A stretch of 10,976 nt of DNA from Verrucomicrobiales bacterium (GTDB lineage Bacteria; Verrucomicrobiota; Verrucomicrobiia; Verrucomicrobiales; Akkermansiaceae): the NCBI GenBank assembly GCA_003483645.1, contig DMYM01000163.1:1-10976 (forward strand), given 5' to 3'. The position numbers and the translations under genes are program-made. Positions 7,554 through 10,976 of the stretch are shown one piece after another. Below the pieces are notes generated by a model, which searched no databases, was not told the DNA's origin, and saw only the letters and a program-made list of their open reading frames with translations. Each line of letters starts with the position of its first letter. Within the stretch, counting starts at the first letter, position 1.

Positions 7554-8618
7554 GTGAAATTCTTCCGCAACCTCTCCGTGGTGCTGGCCGCCATCATCCT
7601 GACCGGCTTCCTCCGGCGACCCTTCGATGACCGCCTGGCGGAAGACATGCAGGAGCGCAATCTTCTTCCTCCTCCCATCGCGCTGGATACCCGCGAGGAA
7701 CTGGGACAGACCGCCCTCGCCATCGCCCTGGGCGGTCTGCGTCCGCTGGTGGCCGCGATGACCAATATCCAGGCCCACGGCCACTGGGAAGAACAGGACT
7801 GGCACGAACTCGAACAGAGCTACAAGACCATCGTGGCGCTCCAGCCACGCGTGCGCTACTACTGGGATGCGGGCAGCTGGCACCTCTACGGCAATGCCTA
7901 CGCCGACTACGCGGACAGACCTGGACTGAGCGAAGGACGCCGCAAGAGGAAGCAGAAGGAATTCTTCGAGAAGGGCATCGCCTTCCTTGAACGCGGAGTG
8001 GAACAGAACCCCCGGGACTGGCGTCTCTGCCACCTGCTCGGAAATGCCCTCAGTGCCAACTGGCGTCCTCAGAACCTTGAGCGCGCGGTGGAATGCTTCG
8101 AGCGGGGTCATGCCGAGAGCGGTGCCCCACAACTGCAGCGAAATCACGTTTACTGCCTGTCTCGTATCCCGGAACGCAAGATGGAGGCCTGGGAAGCGTG
8201 CCGCAGGATGTGGACCAACGAGGGAAACCGCCGTTACAACACACCGCAGACCATCTTTTTCGCCCTGCAATCGTGGGCAGGCGAGACCACCTACAGCATG
8301 GAGGAAATCCTGGGCTCCCGCATGGCAGCGGCACAGAAACTTCCCGACTACTGGTTCCGGCAAATCGAAGGCTTTCCCATGGACGGGGTGGAGGAGACGA
8401 TCAATCAACTCTGCGAGGAATTCGAGATCCCCAGTCACCTCCACCCCCTCACTTTTCCTCCCGGGAAGACCTTCGATCACGATCCTTACACCCGGAAACC
8501 CTACCCCCCGCGCCCCGTGACGGGCGAACCCCGCACGAAAACCTGGCGCAGCATCTGGATGAATCGGCCCCGCGATGCCTACCGGACGTATCTGCGGTCA
8601 GTGGAGGCGAAGCGGTAG
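7554..8618 (+). CDS. Membrane-anchored TPR-like protein of unknown function
   Basis: 354 residues from GTG 7554, 37 bases after the permease stop and in the same direction, so probably the third gene of the same transcript. There is no clear Shine-Dalgarno site. Residues 7-20 are hydrophobic behind MKFFRN, giving an uncleaved N-terminal anchor or a signal peptide. The body is helical with tetratricopeptide-like spacing: about 78-97 (W-x-x-L-x-x-x-Y-K-T-I-V-A-L-Q-P), 136-160 (FFEKGIAFLERGVEQNPRDW) and 175-205 (LERAVECFERG). The last ~100 residues are rich in Pro, Trp and Tyr and show no motif I recognise. TPR proteins act as protein-protein scaffolds; given its position it may assist or position the ABC exporter, but that is inference from neighbourhood only. 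Confidence 0.8.
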   Translation: MKFFRNLSVVLAAIILTGFLRRPFDDRLAEDMQERNLLPPPIALDTREELGQTALAIALGGLRPLVAAMTNIQAHGHWEEQDWHELEQSYKTIVALQPRVRYYWDAGSWHLYGNAYADYADRPGLSEGRRKRKQKEFFEKGIAFLERGVEQNPRDWRLCHLLGNALSANWRPQNLERAVECFERGHAESGAPQLQRNHVYCLSRIPERKMEAWEACRRMWTNEGNRRYNTPQTIFFALQSWAGETTYSMEEILGSRMAAAQKLPDYWFRQIEGFPMDGVEETINQLCEEFEIPSHLHPLTFPPGKTFDHDPYTRKPYPPRPVTGEPRTKTWRSIWMNRPRDAYRTYLRSVEAKR

Positions 8619-8690
8619 AATCCCACCCGCGTCGTCACCCGGCCTGAACCTTTCACTCGACAGGCTTTCGACCCGTTTCTATTCCTTGCC

Positions 8691-8706
8691 TCCCGCTGCG
8701 GCGGGA
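8691..8706 (+). promoter_or_regulatory. Hairpin in the leader of the phosphoesterase gene
   Basis: TCCCGC (8691-8696) and GCGGGA (8701-8706) form a perfect 6-bp stem with a TGCG loop, ending six bases before the ATG at 8713. The right arm carries the only Shine-Dalgarno-like run (GCGGGA), so the hairpin could hide the ribosome-binding site. No T-tract follows, so it is unlikely to be a terminator. Confidence 0.35.
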
Positions 8707-8712
8707 AACGAC

Positions 8713-9435
8713 ATGCGAATCGCTCTCTTTGGGGACATACATGCCAATCTGGAGGCCCTGAATGCCGTTCTGGAGGATGCTGCCAGCCAGGACTGCACGG
8801 ACTGGGTCTGTCTTGGCGATGTCGTGGGCTACAATGCCAATCCCGGAGAGTGCCTGGATTTGATCAGGGACATGGAATGCCCCGTGGTGAAAGGAAACCA
8901 TGACGAGGACGCCAGCGGTGATCACAGCCTCGAAACCATGAATCCGACCGCCGCCACCGCCCTGGAGTGGACCCGCGAGCAACTCTCCGACGAGCAGCAG
9001 GAGTGGCTGCGCACCCTGCGCATGGTCCGGCAGGTTTCCGCCTTCACAGTGGTGCACTCCACCCTCGATCAACCGCAGGCCTGGAATTACGTCACCAACA
9101 AGTTCGATGCCATGTCGAACTTCTCCTACCAGTTCTCTCACGTCTGCTTCCATGGTCACACCCACGTTCCCCGTGTCTTTGTGAAGGATAACCGCGTCCG
9201 CGAAGTGGCTGCTGAACTCGTCGAGGTGGAGGAAGACCTCAAGTACTTCATCAACGTTGGCTCGGTGGGCCAGCCGCGCGACGGCGATCCGCGGGCCTGC
9301 TACGCCATCTACGACGTCCCCAGGAATCTCATTATCTTCCGCCGGGTCGACTACGACCGCAAGACGACCCAGCAGAAGATCCTGGACGCCGGCCTGCCCC
9401 CCAACCTGGCAGAGCGGCTCTCTGATGGGAGATAG
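8713..9435 (+). CDS. Calcineurin-like metallophosphoesterase
   Basis: 240 residues from ATG 8713, where the fold begins immediately (MRIALFGDIHAN). An upstream in-frame start at 8575 would overlap the preceding gene and adds nothing recognisable. The full set of metal-binding motifs is present: GDIH (Asp8, His10), GDVVGY (Asp36), GNHD (Asn62, His63), VHST (His115) and GHTH (His149, His151), followed by the NVGSVGQPRD turn at 181-190. This matches the two-metal YfcE/MJ0936-like phosphodiesterase family, which cleaves phosphodiesters or phosphomonoesters, possibly including nucleotide second messengers; the real substrate is unknown. There is no signal peptide, so it is cytoplasmic. It lies 94 bases after the TPR-like gene on the same strand and may share its transcript, although the leader hairpin suggests separate control. 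Confidence 0.93.
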   Translation: MRIALFGDIHANLEALNAVLEDAASQDCTDWVCLGDVVGYNANPGECLDLIRDMECPVVKGNHDEDASGDHSLETMNPTAATALEWTREQLSDEQQEWLRTLRMVRQVSAFTVVHSTLDQPQAWNYVTNKFDAMSNFSYQFSHVCFHGHTHVPRVFVKDNRVREVAAELVEVEEDLKYFINVGSVGQPRDGDPRACYAIYDVPRNLIIFRRVDYDRKTTQQKILDAGLPPNLAERLSDGR

Positions 9436-9502
9436 CAGCGTTGTTACGACCCTCTTGCTGAAGGACCCCCTGACAGGAATCACCAGTCCCGCATGAGCGG
9501 CG

Positions 9503-10732
9503 TTATCTCCGCGGTGGAACCAGCGGATTGCGTGGAATCCGCGGACGGTTGTCCGGGGCACGCTTGAAGGGATCGGGGTTCTTCCCCTCCGGCGGAATGA
9601 GATCCTTCTTCTTCTGCGCCTCCGCTTCCTTTTCCTTCATGATCCTGAGCTGCTCCTTGAAATGGAGGGCCAGTTTCTTCATCCGCTCGTGATCGCCGAG
9701 GGCGATCTCTGCCTGGCGGGTCCCGCGGTGGGCTTCACTGAGGGCGAGATAATCACCAGCCAGTCTCTGGCAGAGTGGGATGGTGTGGCCCTTGGCCTCC
9801 TCCCGCAGGAGCACACGATGCGCCGCCAGCGCCTTGATCTCCGCGCCCACCCGCCCTCCTTTCTCAAGTCTGGTCACCAGGGCCCTCACGCGAGCTTCCG
9901 CCTCCTCCCCAAGCGCCCGGAGATACGGGGCCTTCTCCAGATCACGGAAGGCCACCCACTGGTCCACGAGGTTCGGCATCCCCTTGATCTCGTCGATACG
10001 CCTGTTCACCCACTCTTCGGCCGCAATCTGGTGATCTCCCTTCGGATTGGCTTCGATCTCCAGCCACTGGCGCAGGGCCGGCGATCCATTCTCGGGAAAA
10101 CGGTGCCCCAGTCCGTGCCAGGTCTCGAACGTGGTCCGTGCCCCCAACGGCCGATAGTGAACGAGGGCCCGCAATGCGAAGGGATAGGTCTCATCCTGCC
10201 GCCCGACCCCGACAAAGAGTGACTTGGGGCGGCGGAACTTCGCGGGCTTCCTGATGAGAAACTGGTGACCCGCTCCCAGGATGACGGCACCGGCCAGCCC
10301 GGGATCGTGCTGCAGGAGAAACCCTGCCATCCAGCCTCCCTTGCTGAAGCCCGCCACGTAGCAGCGCCTGGGATCGAGGTTCCACTTGGCCGCAAGATGC
10401 CGCCGGGTGGAGGAAAAAATGCGGAACTCCTTCTCGATGTATTCCGCAGTGGCCGGCAGGTTGCCTTCCTGCGTGTAGGTCATGCCCACCACGATCCAGT
10501 CCTGGTCCTGCGTGTGAGCCTGGATCAGCTCAGTGGTGGGCTTGCCCCCTGTCCCGTGATAGTAGAAGACCGCAGGCCATTTGCGGTCCGGACTGTAGTT
10601 CCCGGGAAGGACCACCTGCAGACGTTCCGCCAGCTGGGGAAAGCCCAGTTCGAGGCGCTTGGGCGCGCTGTGCACCATCCCGACAGTGAGGGACAGGGCA
10701 GGGAAGAGCGCCAGAGAGGCCTTGATCCGCAT
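9503..10732 (-). CDS. Secreted alpha/beta hydrolase (esterase/depolymerase-like) with a helical C-terminal half
   Basis: 409 residues, with the start placed at ATG 10732 because residues 1-23 form a signal peptide (MRIKASLALF...VHSA). The next residue is proline, so the exact cleavage site is uncertain. A TTG at 10792 would give a longer frame without such logic. Seen: the oxyanion region YYHGTGG (His59), the nucleophile elbow GFSKGG (Ser130), the likely acid Asp180 in GRQDE and the likely base His210 in GLGHRFP. This triad layout is that of polyhydroxybutyrate-depolymerase/feruloyl-esterase-like hydrolases, but the substrate is not determinable. Residues about 225-365 are charged and predicted helical, unlike a minimal hydrolase, and the tail from about 366 is Lys/Pro/Arg-rich (ending NPLVPPRR). 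Probably periplasmic or extracellular. It converges on the phosphoesterase gene and diverges from the NUDIX gene. Confidence 0.87.
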   Translation of the reverse strand: MRIKASLALFPALSLTVGMVHSAPKRLELGFPQLAERLQVVLPGNYSPDRKWPAVFYYHGTGGKPTTELIQAHTQDQDWIVVGMTYTQEGNLPATAEYIEKEFRIFSSTRRHLAAKWNLDPRRCYVAGFSKGGWMAGFLLQHDPGLAGAVILGAGHQFLIRKPAKFRRPKSLFVGVGRQDETYPFALRALVHYRPLGARTTFETWHGLGHRFPENGSPALRQWLEIEANPKGDHQIAAEEWVNRRIDEIKGMPNLVDQWVAFRDLEKAPYLRALGEEAEARVRALVTRLEKGGRVGAEIKALAAHRVLLREEAKGHTIPLCQRLAGDYLALSEAHRGTRQAEIALGDHERMKKLALHFKEQLRIMKEKEAEAQKKKDLIPPEGKNPDPFKRAPDNRPRIPRNPLVPPRR

Positions 10733-10764
10733 GGCTTGAGCAAAAGGAGAGAGGAGAATCACCG

Positions 10765-10792
10765 ACTCTAGGTCCACCCCGCCCTGGAGCAA
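10765..10792 (-). promoter_or_regulatory. Candidate promoter for the secreted hydrolase
   Basis: Read on the minus strand, TTGCTC (10792-10787) and TAGAGT (10770-10765) are 16 bases apart. Transcription would begin near 10758, giving a leader of roughly 26 bases to ATG 10732. No Shine-Dalgarno site is visible in that leader. The match to consensus is modest (3 of 6 and 4 of 6). Confidence 0.3.
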
Positions 10793-10866
10793 CGTTCATC
10801 TTTCCAGCCACCGGGAGGCACCCGGCAGGGATGGTGGTTGTTCCATTCCCGTGCTATGGATCCCCC

Positions 10867-10976
10867 GTGCTTGAGGTCGTCTGTGCCATCATCCTTCGTG
10901 AGCACGAGATCCTGCTCTGTCAACGGGCTCCCGGACAGCATCTCGCCGGCTCCTGGGAATTCCCCGGCGGCAAGGT
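10867..10976 (+). CDS. NUDIX hydrolase, MutT-like, N-terminal fragment (3' truncated)
   Basis: The frame starting at GTG 10867 reads MLEVVCAIILREHEILLCQR, then APGQHLAGSWEFPGGKV, and runs off the window. The WEFPGGK segment is the start of the NUDIX box (G-x5-E-x7-R-E-U-x-E-E), so the catalytic helix lies beyond the edge. The spacing and the QRAPGQHLAGSWEFPGGK wording fit MutT-type 8-oxo-dGTP diphosphatases, cytoplasmic enzymes that cleanse the nucleotide pool; without the rest, substrate is inference. An in-frame ATG at 10831 would add 12 residues (MVVVPFPCYGSP) behind a GGGAGG at 10813-10818, 12 bases upstream. I prefer GTG 10867 because family members usually begin two to four residues before the first strand. 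TATGGA at 10855-10860 could be a -10 box that would make this transcript almost leaderless. Confidence 0.85.
   Translation, partial: MLEVVCAIILREHEILLCQRAPGQHLAGSWEFPGGK

Noticed and set aside
7497..8480. A 327-codon minus-strand open frame opposite the TPR-like gene
   Set aside because: No motif or ribosome-binding site; the plus-strand frame has an anchor, TPR-like repeats and operon spacing.
8653..9561. A 302-codon minus-strand open frame opposite the metallophosphoesterase
   Set aside because: The plus frame carries every phosphoesterase metal-binding motif; the minus frame is its complement shadow.

Overview
The window is GC-rich and densely coded, with short intergenic gaps. It looks like a chromosomal segment from a Gram-negative-type bacterium, most likely of the Verrucomicrobia/PVC group. 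The main reason is the very large secreted protein at 653-4585, which joins lamin-tail (LTD), chitobiase-C-terminal-like and CotH-kinase modules and ends in an 'LSNFMLYA...' C-terminal module; I know this combination mainly from Verrucomicrobia and Planctomycetes. The small lipoprotein at 4660-5460 also resembles verrucomicrobial hypothetical proteins. No contig identity can be read from the sequence, so this placement is an inference.

Layout. (1) Positions 1-284 hold the 3' end of a XerD-like tyrosine recombinase, with a weak hairpin at its stop. (2) Positions 285-652 are non-coding, with a candidate promoter and a hairpin over the next gene's ribosome-binding site. (3) 653-4585 encodes the 1310-aa secreted multi-domain CotH/LTD protein. 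(4) A hairpin terminator at 4600-4629 separates it from a convergent uncharacterised lipoprotein gene (4660-5460, minus). (5) Diverging from the lipoprotein is a plus-strand cluster: ABC ATPase (5637-6584), ABC-2 permease (6581-7516, ATGA overlap), a membrane-anchored TPR-like protein (7554-8618) and a metallophosphoesterase (8713-9435). (6) A convergent secreted alpha/beta hydrolase occupies 9503-10732 (minus). (7) A divergent, truncated MutT/NUDIX gene runs off the right edge from about 10867.

How the genes fit together. The ATPase and permease clearly form one ABC exporter or membrane-remodelling transporter, translationally coupled. The TPR-like protein follows after 37 bases and is probably co-transcribed. 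The phosphoesterase may belong to the same transcript but has its own 94-base leader. The CotH/LTD protein, lipoprotein and alpha/beta hydrolase all carry export signals, so much of the window concerns the cell envelope or exterior. No mobile element, CRISPR array, RNA gene or obvious defence system was found. The region reads mostly as ordinary core or lineage-specific chromosome. The items most worth a second look are the split-domain architecture of the giant protein, the uncharacterised lipoprotein and TPR families, the hydrolase's helical C-terminal half, and a recurring TTGC-N16-TA promoter-like pattern.
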